Positions 44,706 to 52,943 of a DNA stretch of 57,870 nt are shown one piece after another. The stretch is taken from the NCBI GenBank assembly GCA_945866215.1, contig CAMBGQ010000007.1, positions 1-57,870 on the forward strand, in the 5' to 3' direction. The stretch is from Opitutus sp. GAS368. Its GTDB lineage: Bacteria > Verrucomicrobiota > Verrucomicrobiia > Opitutales > UBA953. The notes beneath the pieces are model-generated. The model searched no databases. It was given only the letters and a program-made list of their open reading frames with translations, and was not told the DNA's origin. The position numbers and the translations under genes were made by a program. The first letter of the stretch is position 1; every line of letters begins with the position of its first letter.

Positions 44706-45683
44706 ATGGCCATCTATAATAGCGTACTCGATACCATTGGTCGTACCCCCTTGGTGCGACTGAACAAGGTCACTGAAGGCCTTCATGCCGAAGTCCTCCT
44801 GAAGCTTGAATACTTCAACCCGCTCTCGAGCGTCAAGGACCGCATCGGTCGCGCCATGATCGACGCCGCCGAGCGCGACGGCCGCCTGAAGCCAGGTGGC
44901 ACCATCGTCGAGCCGACCTCCGGTAACACCGGCATCGCTCTCGCCTTCGTCGCCGCTGCTCGGGGCTACCGCTGTATCCTCACGATGCCGGAGACCATGT
45001 CCATCGAACGCCGCGTCCTCCTCCGCCTGCTCGGCGCCGAGATCGTCCTCACGCCAGGCGCCAAGGGCATGCGTGGCGCTATCGAGCGCGCCTCACAGCT
45101 CCGCGATGAGATCGGCGCAAACGCTTTTATGCCGATGCAGTTCGACAACCCGGCCAACCCTGAAGTGCATCGTCGCACCACCGCGGTCGAAATCTGGGAA
45201 GACACCGAAGGCAAGGTCGACGCCATCGTTTCCGGCGTCGGCACGGGCGGTACCATCACCGGCATCGCTTCCGTGATCAAAGGCAAGAACCCCAAGTTCC
45301 GCGCTATCGCGGTCGAGCCCACCGCTTCTCCGGTGATCACGCAGACCATGGCCGGCCAGCCCGTCCAGCCCGCCCCGCACAAGATCCAGGGTATCGGCGC
45401 CGGCTTCGTCCCGAAGAACTGCGACATCTCCCTGATTGATGAAGTTATCCTGGTCTCCAACGAAGACGCTTTTGCCATGGCCCAGGAGGTCTCGATTCGC
45501 GAAGGCCTCGCGGTGGGTATCTCCGCGGGTGCCAATATCTGGGCCGCCCTTCAGCTCGCGAAACGTCCGGAGTATGCCGGCAAGCGTATCGTCACGATCG
45601 CCTGCTCGCCGAGTGAACGCTACCTCTCGACCGCCCTGGCCGAGAAGGTGCGCGCCGAAGTCACCGCGCTGACCGCTTCGTAA
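44706..45683 (+). CDS. cysK: Cysteine synthase (O-acetylserine sulfhydrylase)
   Basis: PLP enzyme joining sulfide to O-acetylserine; 325 residues. PLP-Lys44 lies in [32 protein letters not shown] is the substrate loop; [10 protein letters not shown] is the phosphate-binding loop; and [12 protein letters not shown] supplies the last contact. The A/T-rich 60 bases upstream (TTGCCA at 44647 with an A/T -10 region) are the likely promoter, and ATG follows CCCC with no Shine-Dalgarno. It ends at a strong terminator, so it is single-gene. It belongs with serA and the cysNC/cysD genes in sulfur assimilation. Confidence 0.97.
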   Translation: MAIYNSVLDTIGRTPLVRLNKVTEGLHAEVLLKLEYFNPLSSVKDRIGRAMIDAAERDGRLKPGGTIVEPTSGNTGIALAFVAAARGYRCILTMPETMSIERRVLLRLLGAEIVLTPGAKGMRGAIERASQLRDEIGANAFMPMQFDNPANPEVHRRTTAVEIWEDTEGKVDAIVSGVGTGGTITGIASVIKGKNPKFRAIAVEPTASPVITQTMAGQPVQPAPHKIQGIGAGFVPKNCDISLIDEVILVSNEDAFAMAQEVSIREGLAVGISAGANIWAALQLAKRPEYAGKRIVTIACSPSERYLSTALAEKVRAEVTALTAS

Positions 45684-45705
45684 GCCGAGCTTACCGCTCG
45701 TCCCC

Positions 45706-45735
45706 AAGGCCCGCGTCGTGAGATGCGGGCCTTTT
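45706..45735 (+). terminator. Intrinsic terminator of cysK
   Basis: 9-bp perfect stem AAGGCCCGC / GCGGGCCTT with a 10-base loop and a run of T on the 3' side, 22 bases after the stop. Confidence 0.92.
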
Positions 45736-45748
45736 TGTTGGGTATCGG

Positions 45749-45849
45749 GTAGGGCTGGCCATCCTTGGCCGGCCGTGCCGTCGAGCAGGGATGCTCGACC
45801 CTACCAGGCAGCTATATCGTGACGCGGTCCCGACCCTACCTTGAGATGC
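45749..45849. repeat. GTAG-headed REP-like palindrome pair and a conserved tail
   Basis: Starts GTAGGGCTGGCCATCCTTGG, where TGGCCA-type arms flank a short loop. A second hairpin follows, GTCGAGCA / TGCTCGAC with loop GGGA (45780-45799), ending CCCTAC (45799-45804), the reverse complement of the GTAGGG head. So two palindromes face each other, as in REP/BIME pairs. A further CCCTACCTTGAGATGC (45834-45849) is shared with one mismatch at 54108-54123. There is no transposase in the window. Confidence 0.6.
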
Positions 45850-45899
45850 AGGGTTAGGCCTGTGCCTGATGATTTCTCCTTGAGTCCTTCCCCTTAAGG

Positions 45900-45915
45900 G
45901 TGAACATCCGTTCAC
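45900..45915 (+). promoter_or_regulatory. LexA/SOS-type operator of umuDC
   Basis: Perfect palindrome GTGAAC-ATCC-GTTCAC ends 3 bases before the umuD ATG. The GAAC-N4-GTTC core is the type of box used by LexA of Gram-positive and some other groups. It precedes a textbook SOS operon, so LexA repression is a strong inference. It is the only box of this form noticed in an intergenic region here. Confidence 0.7.
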
Positions 45916-45918
45916 TTT

Positions 45919-46350
45919 ATGTTGGATATGCGCACATTGCAGGGGTTCGAGGCCCGGCGGCCGCTGGCCTTGCCGTTGCTCGGTTCGCACGCAGTCGCCG
46001 GGTTCCCGTCGCCGGCCGACGACCATATGGAGCGCCGCCTCGACCTAAACGAACACCTGGTCCGCAACCCGATCTCGACTTTCTTCCTGCGCGTCGACGG
46101 GGATTCGATGTCGGGCGCCGGCATCCTCACCGGCGATCTTATCGTGGTCGATAAGTCCCTCGCGCCGCGCACGGGCACGATCGTGGTGGCCGAGGTCGGC
46201 GGCGAATTCACGGTGAAGCATCTCGGCCGCGACGCCGCCGGCGCCTGGAGCCTGCGGGCCGACAGCCCGCGCTGGTCGGGCTGGTCCTTGCCCTTCACGC
46301 CAGAATGCCGCATCTGGGGGACGGTGGTCGCCGTCGTGCGCCGCTGCTGA
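45919..46350 (+). CDS. umuD: UmuD-like autoproteolytic subunit of error-prone DNA polymerase
   Basis: 143-residue S24/LexA-fold protein. Self-cleavage site Ala27-Gly28 (HAVAGFPSP); Ser63 in [11 protein letters not shown] and Lys100 in EFTVKHLG form the dyad at the E. coli spacing (S60/K97, 37 apart). After DNA damage RecA filaments would trigger cleavage, and the short form joins UmuC. ATG 45919 is 3 bases from the operator with no Shine-Dalgarno; an ATG at 45928 is an alternative. Its stop is 4 bases from umuC. Confidence 0.92.
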   Translation: MLDMRTLQGFEARRPLALPLLGSHAVAGFPSPADDHMERRLDLNEHLVRNPISTFFLRVDGDSMSGAGILTGDLIVVDKSLAPRTGTIVVAEVGGEFTVKHLGRDAAGAWSLRADSPRWSGWSLPFTPECRIWGTVVAVVRRC

Positions 46351-46354
46351 CGCC

Positions 46355-47659
46355 ATGCTCCGCGCCCTCGCCGACTGCAACAACTTCTACGCCTCCTGCG
46401 AGCGCGCCCTGGACCCTTCGTTGATCGGCGTCCCGATTGTGGTGCTCTCGAACAACGATGGCTGCGTGGTCGCGCGTTCGTCCGAAGCCAAGGCGCTGGG
46501 CATCCCGATGGGTGCGCCGTATTTTGAGGTGCGTCGTACCTGCGAAGCGCATGGCGTGCGTATTTTCTCATCCAATTTTTCGGTGTACGGTGATTTCTCC
46601 GACCGTGTGATGGCCGCCCTCGGTGAGCAGGCACGTGACCTCGAAATCTATTCGGTTGACGAAGCGTTCCTGGGTTTTCCCGACATGCCCGACGCCGACG
46701 CGAGGGCCCTCGGGCTGCGTATTCGCGCCGATGTGCTGAAGCGGACGGGTATCCCGATCTCGCTGGGGATGGCCCCGACGAAGGTGCTCTGTAAGCTGGC
46801 GAACGAGCGGGCGAAGACCGATAAGGCCAGCGGCGGCGTGATCGTTGTGCCGGCCGATGTCGAAGGGCGCACGGCCTTCCTGCGCGGGGTCGAGGCGGAG
46901 GACGTCTGGGGCGTCGGTCCGGGCCTCGCCGCCCGTTTCCGCTCGCACGGCATCCTCTCGGCCCTCGACCTCGCCGAGGCCGATCCGGGTTTCATCCGGC
47001 GCATCGCCGGTGTGGTCGGCGAACGCCTCGCCCTCGAGCTTAGCGGAATCTCTTGCCATGACATCGTCGAGGACGCCGGCCCGCGGAAGAGCGTGCTGGT
47101 GTCGCGCTCCTTCGGACGTCCGATCACCGATGCGCATGAGCTCTCCGAAGCCATCGCCGCGCACGCCGCCCGCGCCGCGGAGAAACTGCGCGAAGATGGG
47201 ATGGTCGCCTCGTCGCTCGTGGTGTTCATCCGCACCAACAAGCATCGCATCGACCAGGAGCAGTATCGCGGCGACGAAGTCGAGCCGCTCGATCCGCCGA
47301 CCGACGACGCCCGGGCGCTCTGCGCGGCGGCCGCGCGGGCGCTGGCGCGGATTCGTCGCGATGGCTATATGTATAAGCGGGCCGGCGTCATGCTCCATGG
47401 CCTGACCCCGGCCGACGTCGTGCAGCCTTCCTTGCCTGGCATGGGCGGCGAGATCGATCCGAACAAGGATCGGCTCATGAAGGCCGTCGATGCGCTGAAC
47501 CATAAGCTCGGCCGCGATGCCGTGCGCCTTGCCAGCACCGGCTTCGAACGGGAGTGGAAAGGGAAGTCCGAGCTCCAATCAGGCGCCTCACTTTCCGATC
47601 CGGCCAATCTGCCCAAGGCCAAGGACGGACCCAAGCCGAGGATTAGGTTTCACGAATAG
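46355..47659 (+). CDS. umuC: Y-family error-prone DNA polymerase UmuC
   Basis: Catalytic subunit of Pol V-type lesion bypass; 434 residues. The metal site is formed by [16 protein letters not shown] near the start (DxxxFxASxE) and [36 protein letters not shown] is the fingers motif. [14 protein letters not shown] and the helix-hairpin-helix ([12 protein letters not shown]) follow, and the little-finger domain ends normally. The last ~25 residues are a variable tail. It is cotranscribed with umuD under one operator. Confidence 0.95.
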   Translation: MLRALADCNNFYASCERALDPSLIGVPIVVLSNNDGCVVARSSEAKALGIPMGAPYFEVRRTCEAHGVRIFSSNFSVYGDFSDRVMAALGEQARDLEIYSVDEAFLGFPDMPDADARALGLRIRADVLKRTGIPISLGMAPTKVLCKLANERAKTDKASGGVIVVPADVEGRTAFLRGVEAEDVWGVGPGLAARFRSHGILSALDLAEADPGFIRRIAGVVGERLALELSGISCHDIVEDAGPRKSVLVSRSFGRPITDAHELSEAIAAHAARAAEKLREDGMVASSLVVFIRTNKHRIDQEQYRGDEVEPLDPPTDDARALCAAAARALARIRRDGYMYKRAGVMLHGLTPADVVQPSLPGMGGEIDPNKDRLMKAVDALNHKLGRDAVRLASTGFEREWKGKSELQSGASLSDPANLPKAKDGPKPRIRFHE

Positions 47660-47674
47660 GACTTCAAGATTCGG

Positions 47675-47730
47675 GTGGCAGGTGGCGGCCCCAGGTGGCA
47701 GGTGGCTGGATATATCAACCCGCCACCTGG
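47675..47730. repeat. Heptad repeat with an inverted partner
   Basis: GTGGCAG, GTGGCGG, then a 6-base CCCCAG, then GTGGCAG, GTGGCTG (47675-47708). CCAGGTGGC at 47691-47699 pairs exactly with GCCACCTGG at 47722-47730. A GTAGGGCT head of the REP-like family follows at 47744-47751. It lies between umuC and the ceramidase-like gene. Confidence 0.7.
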
Positions 47731-47792
47731 AAATGGAAACAGGGTAGGGCTTGTCCCGGGAACTTTCTCCCGACATACCTGCTCTTACCTCT

Positions 47793-49301
47793 ATGAGTTC
47801 TCCCCGACTCGGTATCTGCCATGCCTTGCTGGTCCTGGCTTCCGTCACGCTTTTCGGGGCGCCGCCCGCCAAGCCTGGTATCCGCGTGGGGTTTGCTGAT
47901 CGCGACATCACACCCGACATCGGTATGGAAATGCCGGGTAATTACGGGAAGGTCTACTCGAAGAAGATCCATGATCCGTGCAAGGTACGCGCGAGCGTGT
48001 TCGACGACGGACAGAAGCGCGTGGCGCTCGTCGGCATCGACGCCCTGATGATCCGTCGCGAGACGGTGCTGGAGATTCGCGCTTTGGTGAAGGCCGCCAC
48101 GGGGATCACCGACGTGTTGATTGGCGCTTCGCATTCCCACTCCTCCGGTCCGATCGGGATGATCCTGCCGGGCGAGTTCGATCACGCTTCGGCCGAGATC
48201 CAAGAGCTCGCTTACAAGAAGTCGTCCTGCGCCGATGCGGGCTATCTCAAGAAGGTCGTCGCCGCCACGGTCGAGGCGATTGTCGCCGCCGATCAGTCAA
48301 AAGCCGCGGTGACAGTGGGCTACGGCGTCGGCCATGAGAGTCAGGTGGCTTTCAATCGCCGTGTGCGCATGAAGAACGGCCTCACCTTTTCCCATCCAGG
48401 GAAGAACAATCCCGACGTGGTTGAGTTCGCCAATCCGATTGATGACGAGGTCGGCTTGATCGGCGTCTGGCGCCCTGACGGCACGCTCGCGGGCTGCATC
48501 GTCAACTTCTCCTGCCACGCCACCACGAACTCCGACGGCATCGGCGCGAACTGGATCTATTACACTGAGAAGGTCATCCAGGGCTATTACGGCAAGGACG
48601 CCAAGGTGGTCTTCCTGCAGGGTGCCTGCGGGGACGTCACGCAGGTCAATAATCTCGACCCTAAGGCCAATCCTGCTTCCGACGACTGGTCCCAGTTCGT
48701 TGGCGGACGCGTGGGCGCAGAATCCCTCAAGGTTCTCCTGAGCATGTCACAGACCCGCACCGCCGAGGTACCGCTGGCCGCCGACCATAAGGTCTGGGAG
48801 ATTGGACGCCGGATTCCCGCCCCTGAGCGCATCGCCGAGGCCCGTGAACGCATCAAGGGCCCGCCCGCCCACAAGGATTGGGTCTGGGCCAAGGAGACGC
48901 TCCTGCTCGATGCCTTGATTGCCAAGAAGCGCGACGTCGAGGTCGAGGTGCAGGCCATCCAGGTCGGTCCGGTCGTCTGTCTCTCCAATCCCGCCGAGTA
49001 TTTTGTCTCCTACGGACTCCAGCTCAAGAAGCGCAGCGGATTCCCCATGACCTTCCCCGTCGAGCTCGCCAACGGTTGCGTCGGTTACGTCCCGGACGAA
49101 GAAGCCTTCGGGCCCAACGGCGGTGGGTATGAGACGCGTCTGACGAGCTACAGTAATCTCGAAATCACCGCTGGCACGCAGTTCATGAACGTCGGACTCG
49201 AACTCGCCGCCAAGATGAAGCCCGCCAAGTTGCCCGAACGTCCGAACGGCCCGGCCGGCAAGCCGTGGGCCTATGGTGACCAGCCCCCGCAGCTGAAATG
49301 A
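47793..49301 (+). CDS. Neutral/alkaline ceramidase-like secreted protein
   Basis: 502 residues with a signal peptide (about 1-24, LVLASVTLFGAPP). The N-terminal domain of neutral non-lysosomal ceramidases is recognised by VGFADRDITPDI, the HSHSSGPIG block (metal-binding His pair), NFSCHATT with another His, and FLQGACGDVTQV. The C-terminal immunoglobulin-like ceramidase domain is not evident, so the substrate may not be ceramide; related short proteins in planctomycetes/verrucomicrobia are uncharacterised. Its stop overlaps the start of the next gene (ATGA). ATG 47793 is chosen because it begins the signal peptide. Confidence 0.78.
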   Translation: MSSPRLGICHALLVLASVTLFGAPPAKPGIRVGFADRDITPDIGMEMPGNYGKVYSKKIHDPCKVRASVFDDGQKRVALVGIDALMIRRETVLEIRALVKAATGITDVLIGASHSHSSGPIGMILPGEFDHASAEIQELAYKKSSCADAGYLKKVVAATVEAIVAADQSKAAVTVGYGVGHESQVAFNRRVRMKNGLTFSHPGKNNPDVVEFANPIDDEVGLIGVWRPDGTLAGCIVNFSCHATTNSDGIGANWIYYTEKVIQGYYGKDAKVVFLQGACGDVTQVNNLDPKANPASDDWSQFVGGRVGAESLKVLLSMSQTRTAEVPLAADHKVWEIGRRIPAPERIAEARERIKGPPAHKDWVWAKETLLLDALIAKKRDVEVEVQAIQVGPVVCLSNPAEYFVSYGLQLKKRSGFPMTFPVELANGCVGYVPDEEAFGPNGGGYETRLTSYSNLEITAGTQFMNVGLELAAKMKPAKLPERPNGPAGKPWAYGDQPPQLK

Positions 49302-51808
49302 TTCGGCTCGCCTCCATCTTCTTCGCCTCCGCGCTGGCGGCGGCCCCGTTGCCGAGTCCGCTCGCTCCGGCGGACGCCTTGAAGGCCTTTGAAGCTGCGC
49401 CTGGCCTGCGAGTCGAACTCGTCGCCGCGGAGCCCTTGGTGGCTTCGCCGTGCGCGATTGCTTTTGATAGCAAGGGACGCCTGTTCGTCGCGGAAAATCG
49501 TGGCTACCCGATTGGCCCGAAAGAAGGGGAGAAGCCTGCGGGCGTCATCGCACTGCTCGAGGATACCGATGGCGACGGACGGATGGATAAACGCACCGTC
49601 TTCGCCGACGGCCTCACGTTTCCCAATGGCGTGCTTCCTTGGGGCGGTGGTCTGATCGTCACCTGCGCTCCAGATGTGCTCTTTCTCAAGGATAACAACG
49701 GGGATGGCGTCGCGGATGAACGTCGCGTCCTGCTGACCGGCTTCGCCACCACGGGCAGCACGCAACTACGCGTCAACGCCCCGACCATCGGGCCTGACGG
49801 CCAGATCTATCTGGCCGCTGGCTTGAGCGGCGGTACGGTCACCTGTCCGTCCCATCCGGAGCGCCCCGCGCTCAAGATGACGTCCGATGTTCGTTTCCAT
49901 CCCAAGACCCTCGAGGTCGAATTGGTGGACGGGAAATCCCAGTATGGGATGAGTTTCGATATCTTCGGTAACCGTTTCATTTGCATGAACCGCGTGCCGG
50001 TGCAGCACGTCGTCTTCGATTCCAAGTGGCTGAAGCGGAATCCACGCCTGGCTTTCAGCGAGACCGTCCAGGACTGTAATGAGCGCGATGCCTTCAATGG
50101 TATGAATGGCGGCCACGATGGCGTCCGGCTTTTTCCGATTAGCTCGAATATCACGACCGCCGACGGGCATGCTGGTTCCTTCAGCGCGGCCTGTGGCGTG
50201 AAGGTCTGGCAGGGGAAGTCGCTGCTGACTCCCGAATGCGCCAACACAATCCTGTCCTGCGATCCCACGGGTAATCTGATTCATGCCGACCGGCTCACTC
50301 CCAAGGGCGCGACCTTCACCGCTTCGCCGCTCTATCAGGGCCGCGAGTTCCTCGCCTCGCGTGACGACTGGTTCCGACCGGTTTACCTAGCCAAGGGTCC
50401 GGAAGGGGCACTTTACGTCGCTGACATGTATCGCAAGGTGATCGAGCATCCTGAATACCTGGCGGCAGAAGTGCGCAAACATACTGATTTTGAATCAGGC
50501 AAGACGATGGGCCGTATTTGGCGGGTGAGGGCAGAGAAGGCTCCGGATCAGCAGCAGAAAGCTTTAACTAATCCCCGCGTTAGCTTCCGTCAGATCATCG
50601 AACAAGGGGACGATGCCTCGCCCGAGGCGACCATGGCGCTCGCTTCGGCGGCTATTCGCGAGTCCGAAGACAAGTGGATGCGCGCTGCCGTGCTGAGCGG
50701 TATCGGTGGACGTGAAACTACGTTCCTACAGGCCTTGCTGGTGGAGCTTCCTCGCGATGCCAAGGTCGGCACGGGCCTGGCGGAAGTCTTTGGTTACCTT
50801 GGAGGTTCCTTGGTGAAGCCCGCCGACCTTGAAGTCGCCAGCGGCGCGCCCGAATCCGTCCGCCTCGCCTTGTTGAACGGTTATCTTTCAAGTGCAGGCC
50901 GCAAGGCCACGGGTCTGCCGACCTCTTTCCAAGCCCTCCTCGAATCGTCGCCGGCTGTCGCGACAGATAAGTCCAAGTCAATCGAAGAGCGGAGCGTCGC
51001 CGTTAAGCTCATGGGTCGATTGCCTTGGGAACGTGCCGGGGAATCCTTACTCAAGCTTGCCTTGGATGAATCCGCGCCCGACCTCGCAGCCGTGGCCCTT
51101 AAGTCTGTGGTGGCCTATCCTAAGGACGACGTCTCCGTGGCCCTTCTCTCCGGATGGTCGCGGTATACGCCCGCTCGCCGTGATGCCGTTCTGGGTTCGC
51201 TCCTCGGTGTGCCGTTCCATTTGAAGGGTGTCCTGGCGGCGGTTGAGGCCAAGCGCCTGCCCGCCAGCGCCTTTACCGGCGTCCGCCGTCGTCAGGTGCT
51301 CGCCGCCAAGGATCCTGCCATCAAGGCCTTGGCAGCGCGTCTGCTGACCGTCTCGGCCCGCCCCGAGGCCTTGGCCGAGGCTACCAAAGCGCTGACGTTA
51401 AAGCCTAACCCCTCGGATGGACGCGTCGTCTTCAATGCGATTTGTGCTACCTGCCATCGCTTGGACCGGGAGGGTCATGCCGTTGGACCGGATCTCTTTG
51501 ATATCCGGCGTCAGACCAAGGAGAACGCCCTTTTCCATATCGTGAACCCTGATGCCGAGATTGCGCCGGCCTTCACCGCTTATCTCGCCGAGGCCAAGGA
51601 CGGACGCATCCTCAGCGGCATCCTGGTCGGCGACACGCCCACCTCCATCACGCTCCGTGGTCCTTTAGGCGTTGAAGCGACGCTCCTTCGCGCCGACCTT
51701 GCCAAACTCGAATCTCTGCCCAGCTCGCTCATGCCCGCCGGCCTCGAAGCTGGCCTGTCGAAACAGCAGCTGTCTGACCTTTTGGCTTACCTTAAGGGAG
51801 AGAAATGA
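49298..51808 (+). CDS. Secreted PVC-type dehydrogenase domain / heme-binding protein
   Basis: 836 residues. A signal peptide (1-15) precedes a beta-propeller of the TIGR02604 membrane-bound-dehydrogenase type (about 30-400): GLRVELVAAEPLVASPCAIAFDSKGRLFVAENRGYP, then LLEDTDGDGRMDKRTVFADGLTFPNGV and CDPTGNLIHADRL. An Ala-rich alpha region resembling HEAT repeats follows (about 440-690). Near the end is a c-type cytochrome site, CATCH with C716, C719 and H720, in a TIGR02603-like domain. Such proteins oxidise sugars or alcohols in the periplasm. It is coupled by ATGA to the ceramidase-like gene upstream. Confidence 0.88.
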   Translation: MIRLASIFFASALAAAPLPSPLAPADALKAFEAAPGLRVELVAAEPLVASPCAIAFDSKGRLFVAENRGYPIGPKEGEKPAGVIALLEDTDGDGRMDKRTVFADGLTFPNGVLPWGGGLIVTCAPDVLFLKDNNGDGVADERRVLLTGFATTGSTQLRVNAPTIGPDGQIYLAAGLSGGTVTCPSHPERPALKMTSDVRFHPKTLEVELVDGKSQYGMSFDIFGNRFICMNRVPVQHVVFDSKWLKRNPRLAFSETVQDCNERDAFNGMNGGHDGVRLFPISSNITTADGHAGSFSAACGVKVWQGKSLLTPECANTILSCDPTGNLIHADRLTPKGATFTASPLYQGREFLASRDDWFRPVYLAKGPEGALYVADMYRKVIEHPEYLAAEVRKHTDFESGKTMGRIWRVRAEKAPDQQQKALTNPRVSFRQIIEQGDDASPEATMALASAAIRESEDKWMRAAVLSGIGGRETTFLQALLVELPRDAKVGTGLAEVFGYLGGSLVKPADLEVASGAPESVRLALLNGYLSSAGRKATGLPTSFQALLESSPAVATDKSKSIEERSVAVKLMGRLPWERAGESLLKLALDESAPDLAAVALKSVVAYPKDDVSVALLSGWSRYTPARRDAVLGSLLGVPFHLKGVLAAVEAKRLPASAFTGVRRRQVLAAKDPAIKALAARLLTVSARPEALAEATKALTLKPNPSDGRVVFNAICATCHRLDREGHAVGPDLFDIRRQTKENALFHIVNPDAEIAPAFTAYLAEAKDGRILSGILVGDTPTSITLRGPLGVEATLLRADLAKLESLPSSLMPAGLEAGLSKQQLSDLLAYLKGEK

Positions 51809-51816
51809 CGAAGTTA

Positions 51817-51856
51817 GGGGGCACGTGGGCAAGGTGACACGTGGGCATGGGGCGAT
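51817..51856. repeat. Octad repeat
   Basis: Five contiguous units of eight: GGGGGCAC, GTGGGCAA, GGTGACAC, GTGGGCAT, GGGGCGAT. The second and fourth differ by only one base, so a 16-base superperiod is present. It begins nine bases after the stop of the heme-binding gene. Confidence 0.6.
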
Positions 51857-51864
51857 ACATGACG

Positions 51865-51912
51865 TGAGGTAGTAACTATCAGACATTGCTGGTTTTTTAT
51901 CTGACGACCTCA
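51865..51912 (+). promoter_or_regulatory. Two-stem hairpin before the esterase start
   Basis: TGAGGT (51865-51870) pairs with ACCTCA (51907-51912), and inside it TCAGA (51879-51883) pairs with TCTGA (51900-51904). The loop includes a T6 run. The ATG is 4 bases after the outer stem. It could be a terminator of the preceding operon or a translation control site; neither is shown. Confidence 0.35.
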
Positions 51913-51916
51913 GACC

Positions 51917-52876
51917 ATGCGGATCTTCTCGAAAGCTACCATCGGCAGACTCTTTTGGGGTTTTCTCCCCGGCGTGCTCTTATTCGCCGCCGAGGACGCT
52001 AATTCTAATAGTCAGCCGCAGCCCGCAGCTGCTACGCCGCTGTGGGTGACGAAGCCGATGACGGCGCCGCGAGTCACGCACCACGTCTTTGCCAGCAAGG
52101 CCGCCAAAGTTGATGTAAGCTATCATCTGTACCGACCGGCAGCCTATGAGGCCGACGGTAATCGGCGATTCCCCGTCGTCTATTGGTTGCATGGCTCCGG
52201 TGGCGGTCTGCCGGGCATACCTAGTGTCGCCAAGCGATTCGATGCGGCCATCGAGGCGGGGAAGCTGCCACCTTGTCTGGTAGTCTTCGTGAACGGACTG
52301 GAGATGGGGATGTATGTCGATTGGGCGGACGGGTCCCTGCCGGTCGAGTCGATGATCATCCGTGATCTTCTGCCCCACCTCGACGCCAGCTACCGTACGC
52401 TGGCCAAAAGGGAAGGGCGTCTCCTCGACGGATTCAGTATGGGTGGGTACGGTTCTGCCCGGCTAGGTTTTAAGTACCCCGAGCTTTTCCGGTCGGTTTC
52501 GATCGTCGGCGCAGGACCCTTGCAGCCGGAACTCAAAAGCACTCCTCGAGCAAGTCGCATCCAGGCGGAAGATCTGTTGAAGCGCGCCTATGGGGGAGAT
52601 CAGGCCATTTTCCTCGAGGTCAGTCCGCGGAAGCTTGCCGAGCGTAACGCCAAGAAGATCGCGCAGGAATCGCTTGTCCGCATGGTCATCGGTGAGAAGG
52701 ACGAGACTTTCGGGAACAACGAGGACTTCCACCGGCACCTTCAAGTTCTCGGCATTCCGCATGGCTGGACGATCGTACCCGGAGTCGGCCACGAGCCCGA
52801 AAGGGTTTTTGCGGCCTTGGGTGATGACAACTGGGAATTCTACCGGAAGGCCTTCGGCGTCTCGGCCGGCAAGTGA
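51917..52876 (+). CDS. Secreted alpha/beta-hydrolase esterase (PF00756 type)
   Basis: 319 residues with an N-terminal hydrophobic leader (about 8-24). FPVVYWLHGSGGG is the oxyanion region, DGFSMGGYGSARLGFKYPELF holds the nucleophile Ser (GxSxG), and GVGHEPERVF supplies the His. It fits esterase D/feruloyl-esterase-type enzymes that cleave acyl or aryl esters from polysaccharides. It starts the second half of the secreted-enzyme cluster, with no gene overlap to its neighbours. Confidence 0.85.
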   Translation: MRIFSKATIGRLFWGFLPGVLLFAAEDANSNSQPQPAAATPLWVTKPMTAPRVTHHVFASKAAKVDVSYHLYRPAAYEADGNRRFPVVYWLHGSGGGLPGIPSVAKRFDAAIEAGKLPPCLVVFVNGLEMGMYVDWADGSLPVESMIIRDLLPHLDASYRTLAKREGRLLDGFSMGGYGSARLGFKYPELFRSVSIVGAGPLQPELKSTPRASRIQAEDLLKRAYGGDQAIFLEVSPRKLAERNAKKIAQESLVRMVIGEKDETFGNNEDFHRHLQVLGIPHGWTIVPGVGHEPERVFAALGDDNWEFYRKAFGVSAGK

Positions 52877-52943
52877 CCGGTGGCCTCGGTGCCCCATCGG
52901 GCTTGCTCAGTCCGACAATGGGCATACAAAGATCTGCACCCCT

